DNA of 64,000 nt from Gonatopus flavifemur (taxonomy: Eukaryota; Arthropoda; Insecta; Hymenoptera; Dryinidae). Numbering within the stretch: the first letter of the stretch is position 1; each line of letters opens with the position of its first letter. Position numbers and translations under genes: made by a program. Positions 53,990 through 64,000 of this stretch are shown piece by piece. A model generated the notes under the pieces. That model made no database searches, was not told the origin of the DNA, and saw only the letters and a program-made list of their open reading frames with translations. The stretch spans positions 41,160,001 through 41,224,000 of the forward strand of contig JAFFJZ010000001.1 in assembly GCA_018340375.1 (NCBI GenBank), read 5' to 3'.

Positions 53990-55453
53990 TTAGAAATTTT
54001 GTTCTGAAGGGGTAATTTCTTTGGGAATTTGAAATTCTGGTCGAAGAGCTCGTATGATTTTCTATACAGTGATTATTATGTGAAATTCTATAGAATATTA
54101 AGAAGTTTATCTAATTGATCCCTTATGAAAACAGGTCATGTTCGAAAAATTTCCCTTCAATCCGTATTAAAAATTAACACACGAAACTGCAAAATTCAAA
54201 CATCCTAAATATCAAGATTTTTGTTTGTTTTTTAAATTTTTGGATGAACATTGGATACTTATTCTGAATAAATCGCCCTCCAAGCCGAAATCTTGGTCTT
54301 TCGATTATCGTACAGACCGAAAATAAACGGACAAATACCCTTCACTTTTTTCGAGCGTGAAAAACAGGTAATCACAGAAGATGGTATCGAGAATAGAGCA
54401 TTGCACTACCTTTTTGAGAACAACACACGATGTTGTATACAACCTAAAGGACAATGATTATTTGTGTTCTTAACGATGAATTAAACCTACGCTTGTTCCC
54501 TTTTTCATTCGTTTCTTTTAATAATAATATCTCTCCCTACGGGAAAACCAAAGACATACTTCCACCCTTATCTGTTTAGTCTCTCGAGCGGTCGTGCAAT
54601 TTAATTTACATTTATATTGTATTAATTTAAAGAAGAATACAAAGAGTCGGGGTGGAGGAAAGAAAGAATAAAAGGAGGAGGAGAAGGAGGAGAAAACATA
54701 AGAGGTTGGAAAGACGAGATGGCGTTGAGAAACGAGCGGGCGGGAGGTAGAGAGAAAAACAAATAACAAAGCGTAAATGAAAAGAAACAAAAATGAAGGG
54801 AAAGAAGGAAAAGGAGAGTAGCAAGTGCGGTAACGAGGAAACGCGATTCAACCGACTTGATAACTTCAATTTCCCCAAATTAAGCGTGTATCTCTAAAGC
54901 TCTGGAGGTGTTTAAGAAAAAACGAACGAAGGGATTCTCTGATGTTTTTGTTTCGTTTTTAAGCTTGTTTTTTTCCTCACTCACCAAATTACAAAAAGTA
55001 CAATACTCTTTTATGAGACCCTAATTCTTAAAGTCTCAAGTGTCCAAATGACGAAACACGTTACAGTACTCTTCATTTGTATTTTATGTTATTGATTTTA
55101 TTCAATTTATGTGCAGCGCAATGTATTTACATATGATTTCGTTTACGTCAAATGTTATGATAGACAGTGTCTTTTTTCGCCGATTGGGCTACTCAAAGAG
55201 CCGATCGGCGAGTAATTTCCTTGCCATGGCGACTGATAGCCAATTGGGCTATCTTGGGCTGATTCCACATTTCGACATGGACAAAAAATTGAGCGATTTT
55301 AGATGATCCGTTCAACGAATTCTGACTATGTATAGAGCTCCTTCCAAAAGAAGTATTGTATGCGATTGGTTGATTCTCATGGCACTAGAACGAATTCTGA
55401 AAGACTGGTCTGATGACTGAAATACACCTGTCACCGTAAAAGCAGATTGAAAG
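53990..55453. other. Unique DNA with GA-rich patch and a small hairpin
   Basis: 54640-54850 is GA-rich on the plus strand. At 55171-55212 CGCCGAT and ATCGGCG, with GGGCT and AGCC inside, form a compact hairpin. A related GATAGCC..GGGCTATC arrangement lies at 55225-55260. No supported gene. Confidence 0.4.
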
Positions 55454-55455
55454 TA

Positions 55456-55874
55456 CAGTCCACTCTGGTTATAATCCTACCGCTTATAACCCTCGTTCAT
55501 ATTTGTTTCGCTTCACTGAGCACGAATATTCCCCCGCTCTCTAAGACCGCTTGTAGTTTTGGTTCATACATCCTGCTATAAGCCCCTTTGATGATTGTGA
55601 TCCTTGGCCTGAAAAATTGGTTCACTGGAGACCATAGAAAATGTTGAATTTATTTTAATATGCAATAAGCACAAAGATGTCCATATAACGTTCACTGGAA
55701 GTTGGAAATGAATATATGTTAAATTTTCAACATACACAATTTGATACATGTGGCATGTTTCAAAGTGAAAAGTAGTGCAAGACAAAATTGTTACTTTTAA
55801 TGAAAGGAACGTCGATATCTTTCCACTGTCTTTCCGTACAGTCCCTAAGCGAGACTTATGACCAGATTGGACTG
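55456..55874. mobile_element. 419-bp Tigger/pogo-like MITE, CAGTCCANTCTGGTNATAA ends
   Basis: TA lies at 55454-55455 and 55875-55876. The left CAGTCCACTCTGGTTATAAT and the complement of the right CAGTCCAATCTGGTCATAAG match. CAGT-starting ends with a TTATAA word are common in Tigger/pogo-type elements. Interior GCTTATAACC words near 55490 and GCTATAAGCC near 55572 repeat the subterminal motif. No transposase frame. Confidence 0.75.
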
Positions 55875-56109
55875 TATTCCATTTGACATCGAATGTTTAT
55901 TTTTAAATAAAACTCTGCGTTCAATAATTTTTTATTTTGATTCTATTGTGAGCTACTTCTGAAGTCTTATAATAATTCATCGGCTACTTCGGGCTATTCG
56001 AACGCTCTGTTTGGGCTACAGTTGGTGATAAAAGAACTGGCCACATTGATGAGAGAGATATTCGTTCAATTGCAAAATTAGGATGTGTTGAAATTATTTC
56101 TTTGATGAG

Positions 56110-56583
56110 ATTCCAGGGCCATTATTATCATCAAATCACCTTGCTAACATAATATTCGATCTCATTTTATATATAATTGTGAAGGTTACTAAGTAAAAAT
56201 AGAATTATTCACCATTTTTCTGGTGATAACTACTATGCTACATAGTAATTGACATAAGAAAAATGGTGTACGTACGTAAAAAGAGTTAATAAGAACTGAT
56301 ATCGAATCCATGCTGCTCAAATACCATGCTAGCTTGGCTGCCCTCATAATTAGTTCATTGTCATCATTGTTATCTTTATATATTTCAATCTTGAAACGTT
56401 GTAATTTTGTATCTGAACTCTATTGTATGGACTAGAATGTCCAAAACGATAAAATCTACTACTACCACAAGAAAAATGGTGAAGAATTCTATTCTTACAT
56501 AGTAACATTCACGATGTTATATAAAATAAGACCGAATACTTATATCTTAGCATGGTAAATGTTACCATTCTCTTCTCTCCGTG
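56110..56583. mobile_element. ~470-bp palindromic MITE with CCATTTTTCT arms
   Basis: GGTTACTAAGTAAAAATAGA and ATTATTCACCATTTTTCT near 56182-56220 pair with the complements of ACCACAAGAAAAATGGTGAA and TTCTATTCTTACATAGTAAC near 56464-56507. Pairing continues outward to GCTAACATAATATTCG on the left and its partner near 56545. The right end is CTTCTCTCCGTG, a CACGGAG-type terminus. The left terminus is worn. Confidence 0.65.
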
Positions 56584-56646
56584 CCATGCAAAAATATAAC
56601 GATTAGGAACCGATCGGATAATAATGATCAGGGCTTTATAAGTCAA

Positions 56647-57470
56647 CACGGGAAAAAAATAATTAGTTATGATTCGGATAGCTAAACATTAGCTATAGGA
56701 GCTACTCACTTAACGGCAACAGCAAGAGATGTAGCAGCCACAGCTAAGACTTCTTTGACTATCCAGATATCACCCACAAAAACTGCGCAGTCGCAGCTAC
56801 AATTTTCTACTTCAGCCGCTAATGAATAGCTACAGCTGTAGTCATTTTGGCCATAGCCGAAGGAAGAGGGTACTGAGAAAGTAAGAATCTGATTATAAAA
56901 TATACCACAAACTAGAAAAAGCGCTAATCGGAATCAAATCAGGATTTTATTGTCCCTCTAGCATAATAAAAACATGCACTCAGAAAAATATGCTACCTAT
57001 TTTCGATATCTCAGTCACTCTGTCGGTTGTGACAGCAAAGAATGTACACTTACAGGAAACATAACCTTGTTGAAACATTCGTGGTCGCAATAACTCGAAA
57101 TCTGGTTCAATCCACCAGGAAATATGATTTTGATATCCAGAAAAAGTGGTTGAAGCGAAAATTAACTACATTTTTCAGGTTACCACACCAAGAGAAGAAT
57201 CTGGTTTTTTCAACCTGTCAACCTTCAACCACTTTTTCTGGACATCACAATCACATTTTTGGTGAATCGAACCAGATTTCAACTTATTGCGACTACGAAT
57301 GTTTCAACTAGGTCGTTTTTCTGTCAGTGTAGCTGCGACAACAAAAATATCACAGCTAAATTCTGTTGCTATTTGAGTATCGACCACTGAAATTTCACTG
57401 TTACAGCCACGAATTCTTGCTGTGAATGAATAGCTTCAGCTACATTACTCCAGCTGCGATACTCCATGCA
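56647..57470. mobile_element. AGCTA-word element(s), interrupted by a MITE
   Basis: It starts CACGGGAAAAAAATAATTAG and is filled with TAGCTA, CAGCTA and AGCCACAGCTAAG words. A second start-like CACTCAGAAAAATATGCTAC occurs at about 56979, so two adjacent units are possible. The word pattern is related to the AGCAAA family without close alignment. The MITE at 57047-57329 lies inside the second unit. Confidence 0.5.
57047..57329. mobile_element. 283-bp TA-flanked palindromic MITE, second copy of the CACTGACAG family
   Basis: TA lies at 57045-57046 and 57330-57331. The left end is CACTTACAGGAAACATAACC and the complement of the right end CACTGACAGAAAAACGACCT. The arms match 43963-44259 through GTTGAAACATTCGTGGTCGC, AATCTGGTTCAAT, CCAGAAAAAGTGGTTGAAGC and AAAATTAACTACATTTTTCA. 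Confidence 0.85.
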
Positions 57471-58001
57471 AAACATCTATCCCCAGTTGAAATCTCTCAG
57501 ACGTTCCCTTAAAACTCTATTCGAGGCAATCGAAAAATTGTGAAGAGTAAATGTAAAATAGAATAAGTGAAATTCAAATTCATCATTAAGTACGAGGTAG
57601 TACAGGAAGAGCTGGACGGGAGTTGGCGAGTTAATACAATCGTATGAACACAACGCCTTTTAGTGTGAATGAATGGGATTAAAATGTATGCTCCTCAAAT
57701 GCGTCGAGAGTGGTAAGGTCGAGACTCATCCTCATAAATCATTCTCGCTTGAAAATTTCAAGTAGCTCGCCTACAACCAAGCCAAAGAAGATGAAAGGAG
57801 AAAGAGAGAGAAAGAGAGTGAGAGGAAAAAAAGAAGATTCAACACGTTAGGTGAGATGCTTCGCACCCTGCAGTTTCGATTCGTCGAGAAGATGCATTTC
57901 TATACATTTACTTTACCGTGCACATGTCTACTTATTTGCACACAACTTACTCTCTTGATCCTCTTTGCGCGTCCCTCTGGCCCCTCCTTTCTCTTTCTTA
58001 C
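57471..58001. other. Unique DNA, GA-rich patch
   Basis: A GA-rich stretch at 57788-57835 would read as a pyrimidine tract on the minus strand. No repeat or RNA gene found. Confidence 0.4.
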
Positions 58002-58135
58002 CATTCGCGTACTTCCTATCCGTGCACACAAACACTCCGTCAAACACATGCAAGAGGCGTATATAGTCAAACGGATAATCATTGACAAGCACAATGTACT
58101 CCAAGTAAATAGGTCGCAGGTCAAACTCCATTTGA
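58002..58135 (-). CDS. Candidate internal exon, unknown product
   Basis: On the minus strand a T-rich tract (TGTTTGTTGTTATTTCTC, about 58175-58195) is followed by its first AG at TTAAG (58136-58140). Open frame then runs to a consensus donor, AATG/GTAAGA, at 58002/58001. The peptide includes EFDLRPIYLEYIVLVNDYPF and DYIRLLHVFDGVFVCTDRKY, with codons spread evenly (GTG, CTC, TTG, TGC, ACG). It is less AT-rich than surrounding DNA. I do not recognise a family. The tract-to-AG distance is about 35 bases, longer than usual. If real it is one exon of a larger gene whose neighbours I cannot identify. Confidence 0.3.
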
Positions 58136-59519
58136 CTTAACATCCCGTTCATCATTACCGTATACGGCATACAATTCATGAGAAATAACAACAAACACTT
58201 GTCCCTTGCAAAACATGTATAAATTCATCGCTACTCCAACATGGAATTAAAATATATTATTATTTAACGGTATAATATAATGAATGAATAATGAATTCAC
58301 GAAAAGACGGTTCGTTTCAAAGCATGCTAGAAATAATTTAAATTCCTCTTTGAATGCGTCACATAAACATGTTTTTAAATATAAGGAGAAGAGGCGTGTT
58401 CCGTTCGCGTACAATTGTGTTTGGATTCCGTGAAGAATTTCTGGTCATTCTAATGATTGCGGCCATTGTACCGAAATTCTCTCTACTTCCTCTCCACGAA
58501 ACACAACACGCTATTTACTCCACCCTCGTACGTCGCTCGATAACAGGCCTCCGACTTTGTTCCAAGTACAGGGTGAAATTTACCCACTAAATACCGGAAA
58601 TTCACTCTTTTGTTTACTGTACGAGTCAAGGGAATTTCGTACACTAATTCTCATGAATTTTCAAACATTCTTGTACAACTCGCTATGTTATTCTACGCTC
58701 ATATTCTATATTCAAGAGCTTCGCGGAGTTAATTGACACAATCAAATTCACATTTTATTAAGTAATATTAATGAATCAATTCATGTACTCAATGTGGCAG
58801 CAGCAATAAAAAAAAAGACATGTGTGGCTCGTACTGCAAGGTCCATGGTTTGTGCTCACAGATCTGATATTGTTCTAGATACGAAGAATCCCGCATGATC
58901 TTTGTAATAGGTATAATCACATCTGGTTGATCATGATGTTAGAATGAAAGAAACAGTAACCCGCGTTGTGATTAATATCCATGTTTTTATGACATTAAAA
59001 TTGAAATGGTTCCTTCGGTTATCGATTTATCAAAGGGTTTGACAGATACTTCGTCAAAGAACTGAGTAGAAACAGTTCTTGGCCCACTCGAAGTCGATGA
59101 GTTTATCTGCAAGGTCAAGATTTGTTCTCACCGGTATTCTCCTAACTTGATTACGCATATGGATGAGATTAAGCCACATCCTTTCAGTTTGGATTGTAAT
59201 TCGAACCGGAAAAAATGTCGTATTTTCCTTCCACACGGAGGAAAAAGGATAGTGAATGATTACTAGAAATACGAGGGATCATTGCTAAAAAGGGTTAGCA
59301 AATTTGTGACAACTGAACTTTTCTCTATCAACAGTTTCTAGTGCGAGGAGTAGTGATAGCTCCTATCTTCGGATGAAGATCACTGCTCTCATTTAGTTTC
59401 TATTACAATATGAACTAAAGAAACATACTTCCTATTCTTCACAAAACTTAGTGATCAATACCATCATTCAAAAGAAAGATGCCGTGAATCGTCTGCAAAT
59501 ATTACGCAAAAAAACAACT
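58136..59519. other. Unique DNA, nothing recognised
   Basis: 58360-58600 is locally less AT-rich with a 78-codon plus frame of no recognisable content. No repeat ends or RNA genes. Confidence 0.4.
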
Positions 59520-59705
59520 AATTCCTTTGGAATTCATACTCCCACGACGATTTTTCGTCCCATTGATCCGGATGCCAGGCTGTGATAGAAAGAAATTCTT
59601 ACCTTAGTAATGGGGATTCGAACCTACCTACCTAACGAACCTAGCTTAACCGGAGTAACGCTGATACCGACTTAACTCTACCACAGGATTGAGATTTTTA
59701 ACTTT
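59520..59705 (-). mobile_element. tRNA-derived SINE remnant
   Basis: On the minus strand an A-box-like TGGTAGAGTTAAGTCGG (59667-59683) is followed by an exact eukaryotic B box GGTTCGAATCC (59614-59624). The tRNA stems are degenerate. A unique body follows (CCTGGCATCCGGATCAATGG, complement of about 59560-59580), then ACGATTTTTCGTCC-like sequence. Box order and the extra 3' body fit a SINE better than a tRNA gene. No poly-A or clear direct repeats. Confidence 0.45.
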
Positions 59706-61849
59706 CTGAAAGTTTATGAATTCGTGCTTACACCTCAGCCACAACTTACTTTAAAAATAATCTCAGTGATGTACAGCATACAATGCTCGAGAACCATCAC
59801 CTCGAAATGGTATGAATGATTCCACACCGTGCAATGGTCCCTACTCTTTCCTTCTATGTCGGAATCTACTCTACACATTGCTTGGCAATCATTGCCTTGA
59901 AATATTATGAATCACTCTCCACGCCGAGCAATACAACGTTCCATATTCAATTTCATGACATTTTTGCCATGTCTGAAGGAACCATCGCTCACTAGATTTG
60001 TCACTGAATGCCCTACAGTACAAGAATGATTGATACAATTTTAGCAAGCACTCATCGCTTATTCTTCGAAAATTGGCTTCTAGGCAAGATAGTGAGTATC
60101 CTTGATTGTTGATATACATGGTACGATTCTCTCTTCCTGTCAGTTGAACAACCATGATAATCTGATCTCAAGTATTCGAGCCAGCCTACCGATCAAGGAG
60201 GTAAATGTTTTTCAATATTTCATTTTGACGACGGAAAATATTTCATCGACATTATGAGGTCCGTAACACACAAGGTCAGAAAGCTCAATGAGCTAAGAAT
60301 AGATAGATAGAGCATACTTCCTTGAACATGGCAAGATTTAAACGCATTATGTAACGGTACCGTTGATCTAATGTATATGCGATACATACAAGGTAGAGTC
60401 ATTTTACATTTACGGAAGAAGCTTGGGGTTACGCGCGTGCACAGAGGAGGAAGCCACCTCTCGTAATTTGATCTAAAAAATTCAAGATTTACAAAGACAG
60501 GAGAGATCGAGTTGGAGTCTACATAACACTCTGTGCCCATGTTATACGCTCAAGGGAAAAGAAAAAAAGCACATAGAGTTACCACTACCGCGTAAGAGTG
60601 AATGTACAATGAAGCAATTCTAAACGCAACTTTGTGTCGTGAGCTCGCATCGTTCTTCATCAAGTCTAGTTATGAGGCGTATAACAGTACGACCGTTAGA
60701 TGTGACAGGAGAAATATATCCAGACAAATTACGAATATCCTCATTTCATGCCGAGGTAGAGGATATTATAATTATTTGATTGAATTAACTTTGTATTTAA
60801 CTCTTATAACATTCTCCCATTTTGTACAAAATTTTTGTACAGGAATGAAAATGAGAAACAAGATATTCATGCAAATTTACAATGAATAATACCAACATCG
60901 AATAAATCTGTGAAGCAAAATGTGTGATAACCTGTACGCAAGAAAAGATTATCACGATTATTAGTGTAATTAATAATCCAAATCGTGGGAAGAATTGCAT
61001 TCGAGGTTATTGAAAATGAATGTCCCATCACATGCGATTTCCATTTCCCCGTGCTAAAAGAATTGAAAGGTAATATTCTGAGAGGTACCAAAATGAGATG
61101 TCACATACTTCAAACTTGTTACATCACCTGAATGGAATTCAATGTGACCAACGTACAAATGAAGCATTGTTGTTGCAACATGAACGAAGGGTGTTCGTAC
61201 ATTGTGGTGACATCATACATCAATTCGCTAGGGCCATCAACTAACAGAGTACCACAGTTTCATTTTAATTTGAGGTTGGCAATACGTCGAGTACTATGAC
61301 CAATAAACTACTTCGACGTTGTTTATTACGTTCCTATTTCAAAGCATTATCGAATCTACAAAATTCGGAACTACACACAAGTCTTGATCGATTACTTGAG
61401 ATTCAACTGAGACTCGACTAAGGTCCACCGTAAGGAATTTCAGGCCTTTCAGATTTTTTGGAAATCCGCAAGTTCCATGTAAGTTTTCAACTAGTTTTGT
61501 ATTGCTCTCAAAAATTGTTCACCTAAATGATTTTGGTGAAAGCCTTTTTCACATTGTTGTCATCGATTTTATAGTAATTTTAATATCTCATTTAATTATA
61601 AAAAAAATACTATGTATATTGTTAACATTGTAACAAGATTGGACCTACGGCCATTACTATGTTCTTGTAACGTCGATAGTTAGCAATGATTCGCTTGAGT
61701 TCCCTAGTAAAAATGCCTACAGCGGTGGTCTAGCACCTTTCAAGGCGCTTGCAGTGAAGCTAGTCACAAGAAAAGGCCTTCACATTAGCTATAAGGTCGC
61801 TAGAATCATTTCTGCGAGGATTGGAGCAACACTGCTATCTGAATCTGAG
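59706..61849. other. Unique DNA with a weak ~98-bp duplication
   Basis: GCTCGAGAACCATCACCTCG near 59785 and GCTTGGCAATCATTGCCTTG near 59881 begin two diverged tandem units (each continuing AAAT..TATGAAT and CCACNCCG). Frames at 60220-60540 (minus) and 60602-60889 (plus) show no recognisable domain. 61680-61840 contains TAGCTA/CTAG words like a worn AGCTA element. Confidence 0.4.
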
Positions 61850-62066
61850 GACTGAGACAACCAATGTCCGAGAACAATAGAATATTTAATTGAATAGTCG
61901 TCATAAAACAATGAATTGATTTGAATAAACTTTCATCGACTCAATTAAATATTTTATCAATGAACACGAAAATTCAATAAAGCTTCATTATTCAACTCAA
62001 TCAGGTATTTTATGGCGACTATTCAACTGAATATTTTATTGTGCCCGAAAATTTTTTCTCTCAGTG
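61850..62066. mobile_element. ~215-bp MITE, right end TTTTTTCTCTCAGTG
   Basis: CAATAGAATATTTAATTGAA and TAGTCGTCATAAAACA on the left pair with the complement of TATTCAACTGAATATTTTAT and TTTTATGGCGACTA on the right. The right terminus is the CACTGAGAGAAAAAA type; the left one is degenerate (near GAGGACTGAG). It appears to have replaced or interrupted the left end of the adjacent ACTCT-family element. Confidence 0.65.
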
Positions 62067-62269
62067 AAATAGTGAAAAATGTTTCACTTCATTAGGTCTC
62101 AGTAGCGAGTCAGTCCGCTTCGAGTGGGATATTCACTCGTTTCGAGTCAACCCTCACTCTTTTAGGGTGGAAAATTCAAGAATATTGGAGTGGCTGTGAG
62201 TTGATAGCCTCAAATCTCAGACGGTCCACTGCTGGCGGACTAAAAAGTGAAATCTACGGATACGGAGAG
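62067..62269 (+). mobile_element. ACTCT-family MITE, left end lost
   Basis: ATAGTGAAAAATGTTTCACT, AGTCAGTCCGCTTCGAGTGG, TATTCACTCGTTTCGAGT, CTCACTCTTTTAGGGTGGAA and GGAGTGGCTGTGAGTTGATA align with 31305-31576. The right end (ACGGAGAG then TA at 62270-62271) is kept; the left TIR is gone. Confidence 0.7.
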
Positions 62270-62271
62270 TA

Positions 62272-63132
62272 TTCGCAATGAAGTTCGAGACAAAAGAAGC
62301 GTTTCAAAATTCAAAGAGAGCCTGACCCAATGTTTTTAACTACTTTGCCAGACCTGAACTCAGGACTTTTTATTTTAACAAGACACGCGATAAAGCCAAG
62401 AGCTTTTGAAAATGACAATTGAAGCCTGCATGAAAATCACTCCTCTCACATGGTTCATGAAACGTAATGTCACTCTTCCTGGAACGTAAATGAGAATGTT
62501 GAAACATTTTACATCTCTTATCCGTTTCGTGTACGCTCACTGCTAAGGTACATATTTTTATTTAGAAAAAAGTTCAGGGGTTCAGAGGTTGAAGAACACA
62601 GCTTGTAACAACGTATACACATGAATGAAGTTATAAATGTAACGTACATTACCAACGTCAATATTTCGAAGATCGATTCATTGAAGCATTCCTTCTCGAT
62701 TCGATTGTATTGAATTGTTCACGAATGATAGAATCATTACAGAATTGAATTTCATCCAAAGGAAATATAATTACTTGCAACGTTGAGTTGTTCATGAAAA
62801 ATTCTTACGTATACTACATTCACATTTACAGTGAACTGTATGGTTGTTTCACCTCATCATTTTCTGAGTTCACGTGCACAAGTTTCTGTATTTCTCTACG
62901 TCCACGTTTCATTTAATGTAGGGAATACATATATATACACAAGTATATGTGCTTACGTGAAACTTGGCTCGGAGTTCTCACCGCTTAGGTCAGTCAATCT
63001 TGAAATATACACAAACATATATATATATACATACACATATACCAAGTTGCTTGAGTTTTAGTTGGTTGAGAGGTCATGCCGCTCGAATCGACGACGAACT
63101 AATCACATCAAAGAATATAATAGTATGGAGAA
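62272..63132. other. Unique DNA, nothing recognised
   Basis: A short ATATAC-rich run lies at 63000-63042. No supported exon or repeat ends. Confidence 0.4.
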
Positions 63133-63345
63133 CACAGAAAAAAAAACTATCTTGTATCAAGAAAATATTGTTCTCGTTATATATGAAACACGGATTGTCT
63201 CAGTTCAATGCAACTTGCTTTGAATCAAGAATTTTGTTTTTTCTTGTGTTTGATTCAAAACAAATTGCATTGAACTGAGACAATCCGTGTTTCATATATA
63301 ACGAAAACAATATTGTCTTGATACAAGATAGTTTTTTTTTCTGTG
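63133..63345. mobile_element. 213-bp near-perfect palindrome MITE, CACAGAAAAAAAAACTATCT ends
   Basis: Both arms read CACAGAAAAAAAAACTATCT, CTTGTATCAAGA, GTTATATATGAAACACGGAT and TGTCTCAGTTCAATGCAA in complementary orientation. There are only a few differences (such as AAGAAAATATTG against AAGACAATATTG) around a short centre. A half copy is at 53381-53485. It has no clear target duplication and no coding capacity. Confidence 0.9.
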
Positions 63346-63391
63346 AAGAATTCAAAGTACCAAAGTATTCTCTATTCAAAAGTTGTGATAA

Positions 63392-63600
63392 GGTAAGAGA
63401 CCCTATACCCGATCAGGGATTAGAACCCGATCATTCTCATTATTACATGAATTTACGAAGTAATTTAGCTAGAAGTTTCAAATGAAAAAATTAATTTCCG
63501 ATCAATTAAGTACAAAAAAGGTTTTGGTTGAAGAGTTTTTGCACAACTAAACCACAAAAACCTAGAATATAAGGACTGATCGGGCATAGGGTCTCTTACC
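63392..63600. mobile_element. 209-bp MITE, GGTAAGAGACCCTATNCCCG ends
   Basis: The left GGTAAGAGACCCTATACCCG and the complement of the right GGTAAGAGACCCTATGCCCG are TIRs of about 26 bp with one mismatch over the first 20. The interior is AT-rich and non-coding. Flanks (GATAA on the left, TCAAG on the right) give no certain duplication. Confidence 0.8.
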
Positions 63601-63904
63601 TCAAGTCCGATTGTTCTACCCTTCGGATTCAGATGATGATCGATTCATTTTGGTTCATTTTCCAATTCATATTTTTTTTATTAATACTTCTGGATTGCGC
63701 ATTCTCGCGAATTTAGAAATATATATCTCTCGAATTCGTGATAAAGATAAAACGGTTCAGATTTCTTTTGAATATTACTTGAAAATAGTGTTTCGGACGG
63801 GGCCGAGACTAGTCTCGGTATCCGCACCGCACAGTAAAAAATTTTGTATTAAAAACGGTGCATTCAAAATTCGTGCGTTGAAAATAAAAAAATGTGAGTG
63901 TCAA
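63601..63904. other. Unique DNA, nothing recognised
   Basis: A 104-codon plus frame at 63611-63925 runs into the next repeat and has no recognisable content. Confidence 0.4.
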
Positions 63905-64000
63905 ATTGACAGATTTTCAATATAAATTCAACACTTTTGTGGTCATTTCTCACATCCCTCGTGTCAATATTCAACACAATTTTTGAGTGGACCGTTTGGG
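63905..64000 (-). mobile_element. Relative of the 21113-21288 MITE, cut by the window edge
   Basis: GACAGATTTTCAATATAAAT and TCAACACTTTTGTGG complement the family words. TATTCAACACAATTTTTGAG followed by TGGACCGT repeats the CAAACTTTGAATGGACC word in direct orientation, so the two sides form an inverted arrangement. The element continues past 64000. Confidence 0.55.

Noticed and set aside
63417..63430. GGATTAGAACCCG as a tRNA B box on the minus strand
   Set aside because: It lies inside the TIR-bounded MITE at 63392-63600, has a mismatch at an invariant B-box base and no A box upstream.
1..64000. Viral insertion, bacterial operon or CRISPR system
   Set aside because: No viral-type long frames, bacterial gene packing, ribosome-binding patterns or regular repeat-spacer arrays were seen on either strand.

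Overview
The window reads as AT-rich eukaryotic intergenic or giant-intron DNA. No open frame exceeds about 160 codons, there is no operon-like gene packing, and simple (TA)n, (TC)n and (TATC)n tracts are frequent. The sequence is full of short terminal-inverted-repeat (TIR) DNA transposons of the mariner, pogo-like and piggyBac kinds, many folded as near-perfect palindromes. The style of these elements (TA- or TTAA-flanked MITEs, CACTGAGAAAA-type ends, decayed mariner copies) suggests an insect, possibly a hymenopteran such as a parasitoid wasp. The species-level guess is inference only. I recognise no intact protein-coding gene.

Layout. 1-1.6 kb: an AGTCTCGC-rich inverted-repeat block with a tRNA-like remnant inside it, then a 296-bp palindromic MITE. 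4.4-8 kb: two copies of a CTTGGCCC/GGGACAAGCTTG-rich element flank a 792-bp piggyBac-like MITE with exact TTAA flanks. 9.8-13.2 kb: a head-to-head pair of decayed mariner transposase 3' ends, split by a 2.57-kb element with a TTTA duplication and ~600-bp palindrome arms. 15-25.7 kb: a dozen MITEs, including a pogo-like family and a deeply nested cluster at 24.5-25.7 kb. 25.7-30.9 kb: a mostly repeat-free, locally GC-richer block with a candidate promoter near 26.33 kb. 30.9-40.3 kb: another dense nest, including a CCCGTGAA-ended element containing a copy of itself, a mariner foldback, a 184-bp near-perfect palindrome and a three-level nest at 38.2-40.3 kb. 40.3-43.3 kb: largely unique, with long microsatellites. 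43.3-48.6 kb: a decayed ~150-bp tandem array interrupted by a TA-flanked MITE, an 855-bp palindrome with a MITE inside, and a second TTAA-flanked piggyBac-like MITE. 48.6-55 kb: mostly unique. 55-57.5 kb: a pogo/Tigger-like MITE and an AGCTA-word element. 57.5-61.8 kb: mostly unique with a tRNA-SINE remnant. 61.8-64 kb: four more MITEs.

Three short stretches have exon-like features (an acceptor, a readable frame, and in two cases a donor): 2832-3046 (+), 53823-53972 (+) and 58002-58135 (-). I cannot assign any of them to a family and each is low confidence. The interest of the window lies in its transposon archaeology. Exact target duplications date insertions relative to one another. Unrelated elements share a CAC-n-GAGAAAA terminus. 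One piggyBac-like MITE carries palindromes resembling nuclear-receptor sites. Large hairpins could feed small-RNA pathways. I found no convincing previously undescribed functional system.
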